Positions 34,309 to 43,898 of a DNA stretch of 64,000 bases are shown here, piece by piece (positions within the stretch are counted from its first letter, which is position 1; each line of letters opens with the position of its first letter). The DNA is from Pseudothauera rhizosphaerae (GTDB lineage Bacteria; Pseudomonadota; Gammaproteobacteria; Burkholderiales; Rhodocyclaceae): NCBI RefSeq assembly GCF_004801305.1, contig NZ_SSOD01000001.1, positions 310,001 through 374,000 of the forward strand, in the 5' to 3' direction. Below the pieces are notes generated by a model. The model was not told the DNA's origin, searched no databases, and saw only the letters and a list, made by a program, of their open reading frames with translations. The position numbers and the translations under genes were made by a program.

Positions 34309-35435
34309 ACCCGGCCGGCGAACTGCTGATCGCGGCTGAATGGGACGGCCTCGGCGTGACCCGCGCCGCGGCCCGCAACAGCCGCCCCCACGCCGCGAAG
34401 CTGCTGATCGGGCGCAGCGTGGACGAGGCCCTGGCGCTGGTGCCGGCCCTCTTCACCCTGTGCGGCAAGGCGCAGGGGCTCACCGCGCGGGCCGCGGTGG
34501 CCGCCGCCCGCGCGGAGCCCGCCCCCGACGAACCCGCGCGCATCGCCGCCGAACGCGCCATCGCCGCCGAGGCCGCCCAGGAACACCTGTGGCGCCTGCT
34601 GCTGGACTGGCCGGCCCTGTTCGACCATGAACCGCGCCGGGCGCGCTTCGCCGAGCTCTACCGCCGCCTCGCCAGCGCGGGTTCCGGCGGCGCCGAGACC
34701 GCGCGCGAGGTGGGCGGCCAGCTCCTGGACCTGGTGGCCGCCGAACTGCTCTCCGGCTTCTTCACGGTGGCGCGGGAGCCGTCCAGCCTAGCGGAATTCG
34801 CCAGCCGCGCCCGGCGCGGCGGCACCGTGGGCGCGGCCCTGGCCGACCTCCTGGAGATGGGCACCCACAGCCCACCGCAGGGCATGGCCGCGCTGCTGCC
34901 CGGCGCCGATGCCGCCACCTGGGCGGCAGAACTGGGCGGCGTGCCGGACGAAGCCTATTGCCGCGCCCCCACCTGGCAGGGCGCACCAGCCGAGACCGGG
35001 GCGCTGGCGCGCCACCACGGCTCCATGCTGGTCAAGCTGCTGATCGACCGCGGCCACCCGGTGGCCGCGCGGCTCTTCGCCGAGGTGGTGGATCTCTCCG
35101 ACTGGGCCAGCCGGCTGCGCCACCCGCTGGCAAACGACATGCCGCCGGTGCTGGACGCCGCGCCCCTCGGCGAAGCGGCGGGCCTGGCGCGCTGCGAGAC
35201 CGCCCGCGGCGTGCTGATCCACGCCGTATGTCTGGAAGGCGACACCATCGCCGACTACGCCATCGTCGCCCCCACCGAATGGAATTTCCACCCCGCCGGC
35301 AGCTTCGCCCGCGAAGGCAGCGGCTGGCAGGCGCCGGACCCGGAGACCGCGCGCCGCCATCTGACCGCGCTGGTACTCGGGCTCAATCCTTGCGTGCCCT
35401 TCCAGGTAAACCTCGCGGAGGCCGGCCATGCATGA
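34305..35435 (+). CDS. hupK: Hydrogenase assembly protein HupK (HupL-like scaffold)
   Basis: 376 residues, distantly related to the large subunit: the L1-like segment is LFTLCGKAQG and the L2-like segment is LNPCVPFQVNL, each retaining only one cysteine of the CxxC pair; WNFHPAG and LLIGRSVDEAL are typical of HupK. It is thought to act as scaffold for Fe(CN)2CO transfer to HupL. Start ATG 34305 overlaps the hupJ stop; the end overlaps hypA by 8 nt. Confidence 0.9.
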   Translation: MNPAGELLIAAEWDGLGVTRAAARNSRPHAAKLLIGRSVDEALALVPALFTLCGKAQGLTARAAVAAARAEPAPDEPARIAAERAIAAEAAQEHLWRLLLDWPALFDHEPRRARFAELYRRLASAGSGGAETAREVGGQLLDLVAAELLSGFFTVAREPSSLAEFASRARRGGTVGAALADLLEMGTHSPPQGMAALLPGADAATWAAELGGVPDEAYCRAPTWQGAPAETGALARHHGSMLVKLLIDRGHPVAARLFAEVVDLSDWASRLRHPLANDMPPVLDAAPLGEAAGLARCETARGVLIHAVCLEGDTIADYAIVAPTEWNFHPAGSFAREGSGWQAPDPETARRHLTALVLGLNPCVPFQVNLAEAGHA

Positions 35436-35769
35436 GATGTCCCTGGCCGAAGGCGTGCGCGGTATCGTGGAAGACGCGGCCCGCGCCCATCCGGGGCGGA
35501 AGATAGCCGCGGTGGTGCTGGAGATCGGCGCACTCGCCGCGGTGGAGGTGGAAGCGCTCACCTTCTGCCTGGACGTGGTGCTGCGCGGCAGCGTGGCCGA
35601 AGGCGCCCGCGTGGACGTGGAAACGACGCCCGGCACCGGCTGGTGCATGCAATGCGCCGCGAACGTGCCGATCGCGGCGCTGTACGATGCCTGTCCGCAC
35701 TGCGGCAGCTACCAGGTGCAGCCCACTGGCGGCACGGAGATGCGGGTCAAGGCCCTGGAACTGGAGTAG
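35428..35769 (+). CDS. hypA: Hydrogenase nickel-insertion protein HypA
   Basis: 113 residues with the nickel-binding N-terminus MHEMSLAEG and the zinc site CMQC...CPHC (about residues 73-94). With HypB it delivers nickel to HupL (and perhaps HoxC) precursor. Confidence 0.96.
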   Translation: MHEMSLAEGVRGIVEDAARAHPGRKIAAVVLEIGALAAVEVEALTFCLDVVLRGSVAEGARVDVETTPGTGWCMQCAANVPIAALYDACPHCGSYQVQPTGGTEMRVKALELE

Positions 35770-35774
35770 GAAGC

Positions 35775-36656
35775 ATGTGTACGGTTTGCGGTTGCGGCGG
35801 CGGAACGCTGACGATAGACGGCCGGGCGGTGCCGATGCGGGCGCCGGCCAAGGCGCACAACGAGGGCGGCACGCGCACCTGGCGTCCGGCTGCCGATACC
35901 CCGCCGGTGGAAACGGAAGCCGTGCACGCCACCCCCGGCCACCTGCACTTCGGCCACGGCCCGGCCCACGCCCACGCGCCCGGCCTCTCCCAGGGCGAGA
36001 TGGTGCGCATCGAACGGGACATCCTCGGCAAGAACGACGCCCTCGCCGCCGCCAACCGCCGGCGCCTGGCCGAGCGGGGCGTGTTCGCGCTCAACCTCGT
36101 TTCCAGTCCCGGCTCGGGCAAGACCACGCTGCTGGTGGAGACCATCCGCCGGCTGGCCGGCCGCCTGCCGGTGGCGGTCGTCGAGGGCGACCAGCAGACC
36201 GAGTTCGACGCCGAGCGCATCCGCGCCACCGGCGCCCCGGCGCTGCAGATCAACACCGGCAAGGGCTGCCACCTGGACGCCCACATGGTGGGCCGGGCGC
36301 TGGACGAACTGCCCCCGCCGCAGAACGGCCTGCTGCTGATCGAGAACGTGGGCAACCTGGTGTGCCCCGCCGCCTTCGACCTGGGCGAGGCCCACAAGGT
36401 GGTGATCCTGTCGGTCACCGAGGGCGAGGACAAGCCGCTGAAATACCCGGACATGTTCGCCGCCGCCGACCTGATGCTGCTCTCCAAGGTGGACCTGCTG
36501 CCCCATCTGTCCTTCGACGCCGGGCGCGCCGTGGACTACGCGCTACGGGTCAATCCGAAGCTGCGGGTGATCCGCTGCTCGGCCACCAGCGGCGAAGGCT
36601 TCGACGACTGGCTGGCCTGGATAGAGGCCGGCGCCACCCGCGCGCGGAACAGATGA
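35775..36656 (+). CDS. hypB: Hydrogenase nickel-incorporation GTPase HypB
   Basis: 293 residues: N-terminal high-affinity Ni motif MCTVCGCG (Cys2, 5, 7), a modest His-rich stretch ([15 protein letters not shown], about 57-71), then the SIMIBI GTPase with P-loop [36 protein letters not shown] and [11 protein letters not shown] 35775 lies 5 nt after hypA; its stop overlaps the start of hypF. Confidence 0.96.
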   Translation: MCTVCGCGGGTLTIDGRAVPMRAPAKAHNEGGTRTWRPAADTPPVETEAVHATPGHLHFGHGPAHAHAPGLSQGEMVRIERDILGKNDALAAANRRRLAERGVFALNLVSSPGSGKTTLLVETIRRLAGRLPVAVVEGDQQTEFDAERIRATGAPALQINTGKGCHLDAHMVGRALDELPPPQNGLLLIENVGNLVCPAAFDLGEAHKVVILSVTEGEDKPLKYPDMFAAADLMLLSKVDLLPHLSFDAGRAVDYALRVNPKLRVIRCSATSGEGFDDWLAWIEAGATRARNR

Positions 36657-37849
36657 ACCCGGATCTGTGCAAAGCTCCCGTTCGCCCTGAGCCTGTCGAA
36701 GGGCGTTGCGCCAAGCGGGCTTCGACAAGCTCAGCCCGAACGGTTGGAGTCACAGTCGAACCACCACTCCCCCTGCCCGGTGCGCCGGTGCTGGCGGCCG
36801 GCGCCTGGTTCGAGGGCACGCCGGGACGGGTCGCGGACGGCCGCTTCCACCGCGCCCCCGGCGCCGGCGACCTGATCGACGCCGACGCCTGCCGCCGCTT
36901 CGACGCCGCCCTGGACGCGCTGGGCGCGCTGCCCGGCGAAGCGCCCCGGGCGGTGGCCCACGACCTGCACCCGGACTTCCACTCCACACTTGCCGCATGC
37001 GCGCTGGCGGAACGGCTGCAGGTGCCCGCCATCCCCGTGCAACACCACCACGCCCATCTCGCCGCGGTGCTGGCCGAGCACGGCCACGCCGGCCCGGTGG
37101 TGGGCATCGCCGCCGACGGCGTGGGCCTGGGCACGGACGGCCATGCCTGGGGCGGCGAACTGCTGCATGTGGATGGCGCCGCCTGTACCCGGCTGGGCCA
37201 TTTGCGTGCCCTGCCCCTGCCCGGCGGCGACCGGGCGGCCCGCGAGCCCTGGCGCATGGCCGCTGCGGTGCTGCAGCGGGCCGGGCGAGGCACGGAGATC
37301 GCCCGCCGCTTCCCCCGCCACACGGCCGCCGCGCAACTGGCATCCATCGTCGACCGCCCGCAACTGTCCCCGCCCACCACCAGCTTGGGCCGCCATTTCG
37401 ACGCCGCCGCAGCCCTGCTGGGCCTGTGCGAGGTGAACGAAACCGGCGCCCAGGCCGCCGTCGCGCTGGAATCGGCGGCCCGGGCCCACGGCCCGGTGCC
37501 CCCTGAGCCCGATGCCTGGCGCATCGAGCCGGACGGCACGCTGGATCTGCTGCCGCTGCTCGCACGCCTGGCCGACGAACCAAACGCCCCGCTCGGCGCC
37601 GCCCGCTTTCACGCCACCCTGGCCGCGGCCCTTGCCGGATGGCTCATCGCCGCCGCCGAAAACCTCGCCTGCCGCACCGTGGCGCTGGGCGGCGGCTGCT
37701 TCCACAACTGCCTGCTCTCCGCCGCCCTCGCCGACAGACTCGCCGCCGCCGGCCTCGCCGTGCTGCGCCCCGAACGCCTGCCGCCGGGCGATGCGGGCCT
37801 GGCCGCCGGGCAGGCCTGGGTAGCCCAACGCATCCTCCAAGGAAACTGA
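36653..37849 (+). CDS. hypF: Truncated HypF (Kae1-like domain only) with a REP-encoded N-terminus
   Basis: About 398 residues, roughly half the size of full HypF (about 750): the acylphosphatase, zinc-finger and YrdC-like carbamoyl-adenylate domains are missing and only the Kae1-like carbamoyltransferase domain remains ([26 protein letters not shown] at about 129-144, [32 protein letters not shown]). Short HypF proteins are known in Ralstonia eutropha. ATG 36653 overlaps the hypB stop; residues about 9-30 are translated from a REP-type palindrome (36678-36743). An alternative start inside or beyond the repeat cannot be excluded. Confidence 0.88.
   Translation: MNPDLCKAPVRPEPVEGRCAKRASTSSARTVGVTVEPPLPLPGAPVLAAGAWFEGTPGRVADGRFHRAPGAGDLIDADACRRFDAALDALGALPGEAPRAVAHDLHPDFHSTLAACALAERLQVPAIPVQHHHAHLAAVLAEHGHAGPVVGIAADGVGLGTDGHAWGGELLHVDGAACTRLGHLRALPLPGGDRAAREPWRMAAAVLQRAGRGTEIARRFPRHTAAAQLASIVDRPQLSPPTTSLGRHFDAAAALLGLCEVNETGAQAAVALESAARAHGPVPPEPDAWRIEPDGTLDLLPLLARLADEPNAPLGAARFHATLAAALAGWLIAAAENLACRTVALGGGCFHNCLLSAALADRLAAAGLAVLRPERLPPGDAGLAAGQAWVAQRILQGN
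36678..36743. repeat. REP-type inverted repeat lying in the 5' part of hypF
   Basis: Left arm 36678-36701 (contains GCCCTGAGCCTGTCGAAG) and right arm 36720-36743 (contains CTTCGACAAGCTCAGCCC) form a long imperfect hairpin. This is a common proteobacterial palindrome family; its reading RPEPVEG...STSSARTV is a familiar sign of repeat-derived peptide. Confidence 0.85.
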
Positions 37850-37852
37850 AGC

Positions 37853-38092
37853 ATGTGCCTCGCCATTCCCGCCCGCGTGGTGGAACTCGCCGCCGACGAC
37901 CAGGCCGTGGTGGACCTGGGCGGCGTGCGCAAGCAGATCTCGCTGGCCCTGGTGGACGGCGTCGTGCCCGGCGACTACGTGATCGTGCACGTGGGCTACG
38001 CCCTGTCCCGCCTCGACCCGGAGGAGGCCGAGGCCACGCTGGCCCTGTTCCGCGAGGCCGGCGAACTGCTGCAACCGGGAAGCGCGGCGTGA
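37853..38092 (+). CDS. hypC: Hydrogenase assembly chaperone HypC
   Basis: 79 residues, MCLAIPARVVEL start with essential Cys2, DLGGVRKQISLALVD, and VHVGYALSRLDPEEAEATL. It forms the HypCD complex that assembles Fe(CN)2CO. Its stop overlaps hypD (GTGA). Confidence 0.96.
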   Translation: MCLAIPARVVELAADDQAVVDLGGVRKQISLALVDGVVPGDYVIVHVGYALSRLDPEEAEATLALFREAGELLQPGSAA

Positions 38093-39222
38093 AATACGTG
38101 GACGAGTTCCGCGACGGCGAGTTGGCCAAGGGGCTGGCCGCGGCGATCCGCGCCGAGGCCGACCCCGCGCGCCGCTACGCCTTCATGGAATTCTGCGGCG
38201 GCCACACCCACGCCATCTCCCGCTACGGCGTCACGGACCTGCTGCCGGCCAACGTGCGCATGATCCACGGCCCCGGCTGCCCGGTGTGCGTGCTGCCCAT
38301 CGGCCGCATCGATCTGGCCATCCGGCTTGCCCTGGACCGGGGCGTCACCGTCGCCACCTACGGCGACTGCCTGCGGGTGCCGGCCTCGGAGGGGCTTTCC
38401 ATGCTGAAGGCCAAGGCCCGCGGCGCCGACATCCGCATGGTGTATTCGGCGGCCGACGCGCTGGCGCTCGCGCAGCGCGAACCGGCGCGGGAAGTGGTGT
38501 TCTTCGCCATCGGCTTCGAGACTACCACCCCGCCCACGGCCCTGGTGCTGCGCCAGGCGCGGGAACTGGATCTGAAAAACTTCAGCGTGCTGTGCAACCA
38601 CGTGCTCACCCCGTCCGCCATCCAGACCATCCTGGAGAGCCCGGAGGTGCGCCAGCTCGGCAGCGTGCCCCTGGACGGCTTCGTCGGCCCGGCCCACGTG
38701 TCCACGGTGATCGGCAGCCGGCCCTACGAATTCTTCGCCGAGGAATACCGCAAGCCGGTGGTCATCGCCGGCTTCGAGCCCCTGGACGTGATGCAGGCCA
38801 TCCGCATGCTGGTGCGCCAGGTGAACGAGGGCCGCGCCCAGGTGGAAAACGAATTCACCCGCGCCGTAAGCCGGGACGGCAACCTCAAGGCCCAGGCCCT
38901 GGTGTCCGAGGTCTTCGAGCTGCGCCGCGCCTTCGAATGGCGCGGACTGGGCAGCGTGCCCTATTCCGCCCTGCGCATCCGCGCACCCTTCGCCGCCTGG
39001 GACGCGGAGGCCAAGTACGGCCTGGACTACCGCCCGGTGCCGGACCACAAGGGCTGCGAATGCGGCGCCATCCTGCGCGGGGTCAAGCGCCCCACGGACT
39101 GCAGGCTGTTCGGCACCGTGTGCACGCCGGAAAATCCCATGGGCTCGTGCATGGTGTCCTCGGAAGGCGCCTGTGCCGCCCATTACAACTACGGCCGCTT
39201 CCGCGACCACGCCCCAACCTGA
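38089..39222 (+). CDS. hypD: Hydrogenase Fe-cofactor assembly protein HypD
   Basis: 377 residues: MEFCGGHTHAISRYG (Cys36), GPGCPVCVLP (Cys64, Cys67), TYGDCLRVP, and a C-terminal four-Cys [4Fe-4S] region (GCECG...GTVCTPENPMGSC). HypD is the scaffold on which the Fe(CN)2CO unit is made. GTG 38089 overlaps the hypC stop; longer in-frame extensions are shadow of hypF/hypC. Confidence 0.95.
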   Translation: MKYVDEFRDGELAKGLAAAIRAEADPARRYAFMEFCGGHTHAISRYGVTDLLPANVRMIHGPGCPVCVLPIGRIDLAIRLALDRGVTVATYGDCLRVPASEGLSMLKAKARGADIRMVYSAADALALAQREPAREVVFFAIGFETTTPPTALVLRQARELDLKNFSVLCNHVLTPSAIQTILESPEVRQLGSVPLDGFVGPAHVSTVIGSRPYEFFAEEYRKPVVIAGFEPLDVMQAIRMLVRQVNEGRAQVENEFTRAVSRDGNLKAQALVSEVFELRRAFEWRGLGSVPYSALRIRAPFAAWDAEAKYGLDYRPVPDHKGCECGAILRGVKRPTDCRLFGTVCTPENPMGSCMVSSEGACAAHYNYGRFRDHAPT

Positions 39223-39239
39223 AAAAAAGGAAACCCACC

Positions 39240-39590
39240 ATGCTGCAAGGCGCCCTGCTGGGCCTGATCGACGAAGCCTGTGCCGAGATCGTCACCCTGA
39301 CCGAGGAAGTGAGTGAGGCCGAGTTCTTCCGCAGCCGCCTGACCCACGGCGAGACGGTCAAGCGCCTGAAGGCCATCGCCCAGGCGGCCGAACAGTTGCC
39401 GGAGCCGGCACGCGCCGCCATTGCGGAGATCGACTGGGCGCGCTGGCAGGAACTGGGCCGCGAACTGGCCGCCGGCAGCGCCGGGCCGCTGGCGGTGTGG
39501 GTGGCGGTGCGCGAACTCGCGCCGCTGACGCTGAACTGGCTGCGGGTGTACCAGCAGTCCCGGCCGGACCTGTTCCAGCTCAAGCCATGA
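39240..39590 (+). CDS. DUF86/HEPN-like small protein without the catalytic motif
   Basis: 116-residue helical protein. The stretch VKRLKAIAQAAEQLPEPARAAI-AEIDWARWQELGREL (about 40-76) resembles the DUF86/HepT HEPN fold (AIxxxGEAxxxLPxxxR...IDWxxIxxxR). The RNase signature Rx4-6HxY that should follow is missing: RELAAGSAGPLAVW has no His. AAAAAAAGGAAA precedes ATG 39240, and its stop overlaps hypE (ATGA), so it is an integral member of the hyp operon. Function unknown; a catalytically dead HEPN used as a structural or assembly factor is my inference. Confidence 0.75.
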   Translation: MLQGALLGLIDEACAEIVTLTEEVSEAEFFRSRLTHGETVKRLKAIAQAAEQLPEPARAAIAEIDWARWQELGRELAAGSAGPLAVWVAVRELAPLTLNWLRVYQQSRPDLFQLKP

Positions 39591-40633
39591 AAGCCCACTA
39601 CGTCCGCCCCCTGGACCTGCGCCACGGCCGCGTGGACCTCAACCACGGCGCCGGCGGCCGCGCCATGGCCCAGTTGATCGACGAGCTGTTCGCCCGCGCA
39701 TTCGCCAACGACTGGCTGGCCCAGGGCAACGACGGCGCGGTGCTGCCCGCCCCGGCGGCGGGCGAGCGCCTGGTGCTGGCCACGGACGCCCACGTGGTGA
39801 GCCCGCTCTTCTTCCCCGGCGGCGACATCGGCAGCCTGGCGATGCACGGCACGGTGAACGACGTGGCGGTGATGGGCGCCCGCCCGCTGTATCTCACCGC
39901 CAGCTTCATCCTGGAAGAAGGCTTCCCGCTGGCGGACCTGGCCCGCATCGTGCAATCCATGGCCGCCGCCTCCCGCTCGGCCGGCGTGCCGGTGGTCACC
40001 GGCGACACCAAGGTCGTCGAACAGGGCAAGGGCGACGGCGTGTTCATCTCCACCACCGGCCTGGGCGCGCTGCCCGCCGGGCGCGAGCTGGGCGGCGCAC
40101 TGGCCCGGCCCGGCGACGCGGTGCTGGTCTCCGGCAGCATGGGCGAACACGGCATGGCCATCCTCGCCCAGCGGGAATCCCTGAGCTTCGAATCCGCCAT
40201 CGTCTCCGACAGCGCCGCCCTGCACGGCCTCGTGGACGCGCTGCTCGCCGCGGTGCCCGCGGTGCACGTGCTGCGCGACCCCACCCGCGGTGGACTGGCG
40301 ACCACCCTCAACGAGATCGCCCGCCAGTCCGGCGTCGGCATGCAACTCGACGAGGCGGCGATCCCGGTCCATCCCCAGGTGGCCGCAGCCTGCGAACTGC
40401 TCGGCCTGGACCCCTTCTACCTCGCCAACGAAGGCAAGCTGGTCGTCGTGTGCGCCGCGGACGCCGCCGACGCCGCGCTCGCCGCCCTGCGCACCCACCC
40501 CCTCGGCAGCGATGCCGCGCGCATCGGCACGGTCACCGCCGACCCGCAGTACTTCGTCCAGGCCCGCACCGCCTTCGGCGGCCAGCGCATGCTGGACTGG
40601 CTCTCCGGCGAACCGCTGCCGCGCATCTGCTGA
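39587..40633 (+). CDS. hypE: Carbamoyl dehydratase HypE
   Basis: 348 residues: LNHGAGGRAMAQLI, ATDAHVVSPLFFPGGDIGSLAMHGTVNDVAVMGA (ATP-binding PurM-like fold), GDTKVVEQGKGDGVFI, DPTRGGLATTLNEIA, and the C-terminal PRIC with Cys348, which is S-carbamoylated by HypF and dehydrated to thiocyanate as CN source. The start overlaps the DUF86-like gene stop. Confidence 0.96.
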   Translation: MKAHYVRPLDLRHGRVDLNHGAGGRAMAQLIDELFARAFANDWLAQGNDGAVLPAPAAGERLVLATDAHVVSPLFFPGGDIGSLAMHGTVNDVAVMGARPLYLTASFILEEGFPLADLARIVQSMAAASRSAGVPVVTGDTKVVEQGKGDGVFISTTGLGALPAGRELGGALARPGDAVLVSGSMGEHGMAILAQRESLSFESAIVSDSAALHGLVDALLAAVPAVHVLRDPTRGGLATTLNEIARQSGVGMQLDEAAIPVHPQVAAACELLGLDPFYLANEGKLVVVCAADAADAALAALRTHPLGSDAARIGTVTADPQYFVQARTAFGGQRMLDWLSGEPLPRIC

Positions 40634-40646
40634 AGAGCCCTGGACC

Positions 40647-42374
40647 ATGCGCATCCTGCTGCTGACCCACGCCTTCAACAGCCTGACCCAGCGCCTGTAC
40701 GCGGAGCTGGCCGCCGACGGCCACGAACTGTCGGTGGAGTTCGACATCGCCGACAGCGTGACCGGGGAAGCGGTGGCCCTGTTCGCCCCGGACCTGGTGC
40801 TCGCCCCCTTCCTCAAGCGCCCGGTGCCGGAATCCGTGTGGCGCCGCGTGCCCACGCTGATCGTGCATCCGGGCATCGTCGGCGACCGGGGCCCTTCGGC
40901 CCTGGACCACGCCGTCCAGCAGGGCCTGCGGGAGTGGGGCGTGACCGTGCTGCAGGCCGAGGCGGAGATGGACGCCGGCCCGGTGTGGGCCCACGCGGAA
41001 TTCGCCCTGCGCCCCGGCGCCACCAAGGCGGGCACCTACCGCAACGAGGTCACCGCTGCCGCGCTGGCCGCGGTACGTGCGGCCCTCACCCACTACCCGG
41101 ACTGGCGCGCCGGACGCTGGCAGCCGCGGGTGCAGGACTACGCCGACCCCGCCGTGCGCGGCCGGCCCCACGCCCCCATGAACCAGGCCGAACGCGCGCT
41201 GGACTGGGCGGCCATGACCAGCGCCGAAATCCTCGCCCGCATCCGCGCCGCCGACGGCTTCCCCGGCGTGCTGGACAGCCTGTTCGGCCAGCCCTGCCGC
41301 CTGTTCGACGCCCACCCCGGCCCCCGCGTGGCAGGTGCCGAACCCGGCACGGTGATCGGCCGCCGCCATGACGCGCTGCAGGTCGCCACCCGGGACGGGA
41401 GCGTGTGGATAGGCCACGTGCAGCGCCCCGGCCACGCCCACCCCTTCAAGCTGCCCGCGGCGCTCGCCTTCGCCGACGAGGCCGCCACCCTGCCGGAGCG
41501 GGCCGACGCCACGCCCGCCTACCCCGACATCGCCTACCGGGAGTCGGCGGACGGCCGCATCGGCTACCTCGCCTTCGAGTTCTACAACGGCGCCATGGGC
41601 AGCGCCCAGTGCGGACGCCTGGTCGCGGCGGTGCGCGCCGCCCGCCGCCGCCCGGCGAAGGTGCTGGTGCTCACCGGCGGCCACGACTTCTGGTCCAACG
41701 GCATCCACCTGGGCCGCATCGAGGCCGCGGCATCCCCCGCCGACGAGTCCTGGCGCAACATCCAGGCCATGGACGATCTCTGCCTCGCCCTGCTGGAAAC
41801 CACCGACCGCCTCACCGTGGCCGCCCTGCGGGGCAATGCCGGCGCCGGCGGCTGCTTCCTGGCACTCGCCTGCGACCAGGTGTGGGCCCGCGACGGCGTG
41901 GTGCTCAACCCCCACTACAAGAACATGGGCAACCTGTACGGCTCGGAATACTGGACCTACCTGCTGCCCCGCCGCGTCGGCGAGGCGGGTGCGGCGCGCC
42001 TCATGGGCGAACGCCTGCCGCTCACCGCCCGCCTGGCCGCCGAACGGGGCCTGGTGGACCGCGTGTTCGGCGGCGACGTAGCCGCCTTCGAAGCGGAACT
42101 GGAACGCCAGGCCGCCGCCCTCGCCGCCGGGGATGTGGACGCCCGCATCGCCGCCAAGGCCGCGCGCCGCGCCGCCGACGAGGCCGCCAGGCCGCTGGCC
42201 GCGTACCGCGCCCAGGAGCTGGAGATGATGCGGCGCAACTTCTACGGCTTCGACCCCAGCTACCACGTCGCCCGCTACCATTTCGTCATGAAGACGCCCC
42301 ACTCCTGGACCCCGCGCCACCTCGCCCGCCACCGGGAGCCCGGCTGGCGACCCGCCGCGGAGGCCGCGGCATGA
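40647..42374 (+). CDS. hoxX: HoxX, CO-ligand synthase for aerobic hydrogenase maturation
   Basis: 575 residues: N-terminal formyltransferase-like half (about 1-260; VHPGIVGDRGPSALDHAVQQG) and C-terminal crotonase-like half (about 285-545; GYLAFEFYNGAMGS, LTGGHDFWSNGIHLG, GNAGAGGCFLALACDQVWARDGVVLNPHY, read in parts). Known HoxX proteins turn formyl-tetrahydrofolate into the active-site CO under aerobic conditions. ATG 40647 lies 14 nt after hypE; the stop overlaps hoxA. Confidence 0.95.
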   Translation: MRILLLTHAFNSLTQRLYAELAADGHELSVEFDIADSVTGEAVALFAPDLVLAPFLKRPVPESVWRRVPTLIVHPGIVGDRGPSALDHAVQQGLREWGVTVLQAEAEMDAGPVWAHAEFALRPGATKAGTYRNEVTAAALAAVRAALTHYPDWRAGRWQPRVQDYADPAVRGRPHAPMNQAERALDWAAMTSAEILARIRAADGFPGVLDSLFGQPCRLFDAHPGPRVAGAEPGTVIGRRHDALQVATRDGSVWIGHVQRPGHAHPFKLPAALAFADEAATLPERADATPAYPDIAYRESADGRIGYLAFEFYNGAMGSAQCGRLVAAVRAARRRPAKVLVLTGGHDFWSNGIHLGRIEAAASPADESWRNIQAMDDLCLALLETTDRLTVAALRGNAGAGGCFLALACDQVWARDGVVLNPHYKNMGNLYGSEYWTYLLPRRVGEAGAARLMGERLPLTARLAAERGLVDRVFGGDVAAFEAELERQAAALAAGDVDARIAAKAARRAADEAARPLAAYRAQELEMMRRNFYGFDPSYHVARYHFVMKTPHSWTPRHLARHREPGWRPAAEAAA

Positions 42375-43816
42375 CCAGGCGCCTGCCCACCGTGCTGGTG
42401 GTGGACGACGAGGTGCGCTCCCAGGAGGCCCTGCGCCGCACGCTGGAAGAGGACTTCGAGGTGTTCACCGCCTCCGGCGCCGACGAGGCGCTCGCCATCC
42501 TGGAGCGGGAGTGGATACAGATCGTGCTCACCGACCAGCGCATGCCCGGCACCTCGGGCGTGGCCCTGCTGCGCCAGGTGCGCGAACGCTGGCCCGACGC
42601 GGTGCGCATCATCATCTCCGGCTACACGGATTCCGAGGACATCATCGCCGGCGTCAACGAGGCCGGCATCTACCAGTACCTGCTCAAGCCCTGGCAGCCG
42701 GAACAGCTGCTGCTCACGCTGCGCGGCGCGGCCGAACTCTCCCGCCTGCAGGCGGAGAACCAGCGCCTGGCGGTGGACCTCAAGACCGCCGCGCCGGTGC
42801 TCGCCGCCCGCGTCGGCGAGCGCCGGGACCGGCTGGCCCGCCACTACGCCCTGGACCGCCTGGTGCGCGCGCCGGATTCGCCCATGAACGCCCTGTGCGC
42901 CCTGGTGGGGCGCCTGGCCGCCCTGGACATCCCGGTGCTGCTCACCGGCGAATCGGGCACCGGCAAGGAACTGCTGGCCCGCGCGCTGCACTACGACAGC
43001 CCCCGCGCCGACGAGGCCTTCGTGGTGGAGAACTGCGGGGCGCTGCCGGACCAGCTGCTGGAATCCGAACTCTTCGGCCACAAGCGGGGCGCCTACACCG
43101 GCGCCTTCGAGGACCGGGTGGGCCTGTTCAAGCAGGCCGACGGCGGCACCATGCTGCTGGACGAGATCGGCGAGACCTCTCCCGCCTTCCAGGTGAAACT
43201 GCTGCGCACGCTGCAGGAAGGCGAGATCCGCCCCCTGGGCGCGAGCCGCACCCAGGCCGTGGACGTGCGCGTGGTGGCCGCCACCAACCGGGACCTGGAA
43301 GCCGAGGGGCGCGCCGGGCGCTTCCGCGAAGACCTCTACTACCGCCTCGCCGCCTTCCCCATCCACGTGCCGCCGCTGCGGGAGCGGCCCATGGACATCC
43401 CGCTGATCGCCCGCAGCCTGGCCGACGAGACCGGCGCCGCCCTGGGCCGCCGCTTCGCCCCCCTGTCCGCCGAACTGGTGGGCTGCCTGACCGCCTGGCG
43501 CTGGCCCGGCAACGTGCGCGAACTGCGCAACGAGGTGCTGCGCATGGCCGCGCTGGCCGAAGGCAGCGAACTCTCCGCCGCCCACCTGAGCCCCCGCGTG
43601 CTGCGCGCCGCGGACACCGGGCAGGAAGCCGCGCTGGACCTCATCGACGGCCTGCAGGGCGACCTCAAGACCCGGCTCGACGCGCTGGAAGCCCGCATCC
43701 TCAAGGAATGCCTGATCCGCCTGCGCTGGAACAAGACGCGGGCGGCGCAGGAACTGGGCCTGTCCCGCGTGGGCCTGCGCGCCAAGCTCGTGCGCTACGG
43801 GCTGGACGGGGGATGA
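42371..43816 (+). CDS. hoxA: NtrC-family hydrogenase transcription activator HoxA
   Basis: 481 residues: receiver domain with Asp55 (VLTDQRMPG), sigma-54 AAA+ domain with [27 protein letters not shown] (the GAFTGA loop as GAYTGA), [10 protein letters not shown] and Arg finger region, and a Fis-type helix-turn-helix at the C-terminus ([20 protein letters not shown]). HoxA-type proteins activate hup promoters when unphosphorylated and are switched off by HoxJ; two sigma-54-like promoters in this window (23046, 48816) are likely targets. Confidence 0.95.
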   Translation: MTRRLPTVLVVDDEVRSQEALRRTLEEDFEVFTASGADEALAILEREWIQIVLTDQRMPGTSGVALLRQVRERWPDAVRIIISGYTDSEDIIAGVNEAGIYQYLLKPWQPEQLLLTLRGAAELSRLQAENQRLAVDLKTAAPVLAARVGERRDRLARHYALDRLVRAPDSPMNALCALVGRLAALDIPVLLTGESGTGKELLARALHYDSPRADEAFVVENCGALPDQLLESELFGHKRGAYTGAFEDRVGLFKQADGGTMLLDEIGETSPAFQVKLLRTLQEGEIRPLGASRTQAVDVRVVAATNRDLEAEGRAGRFREDLYYRLAAFPIHVPPLRERPMDIPLIARSLADETGAALGRRFAPLSAELVGCLTAWRWPGNVRELRNEVLRMAALAEGSELSAAHLSPRVLRAADTGQEAALDLIDGLQGDLKTRLDALEARILKECLIRLRWNKTRAAQELGLSRVGLRAKLVRYGLDGG

Positions 43817-43839
43817 GGCCGCATCGGGATGGAAGCGGG

Positions 43840-43880
43840 TTGCACTTCATCCGAGGATTGCCCTAGACTTTGTACAAAGT
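43840..43880 (+). promoter_or_regulatory. yefM-yoeB promoter with TGTACA operator
   Basis: TTGCAC (43840-43845), 18-bp spacer, TAGACT (43864-43869). The perfect palindrome ACTTTGTACAAAGT (43867-43880) overlaps the -10 and start point and contains the TGTACA core recognised by YefM antitoxins in E. coli, so autorepression by YefM(-YoeB) is likely. Confidence 0.75.
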
Positions 43881-43898
43881 TTTGAGATGGAGATGGAG

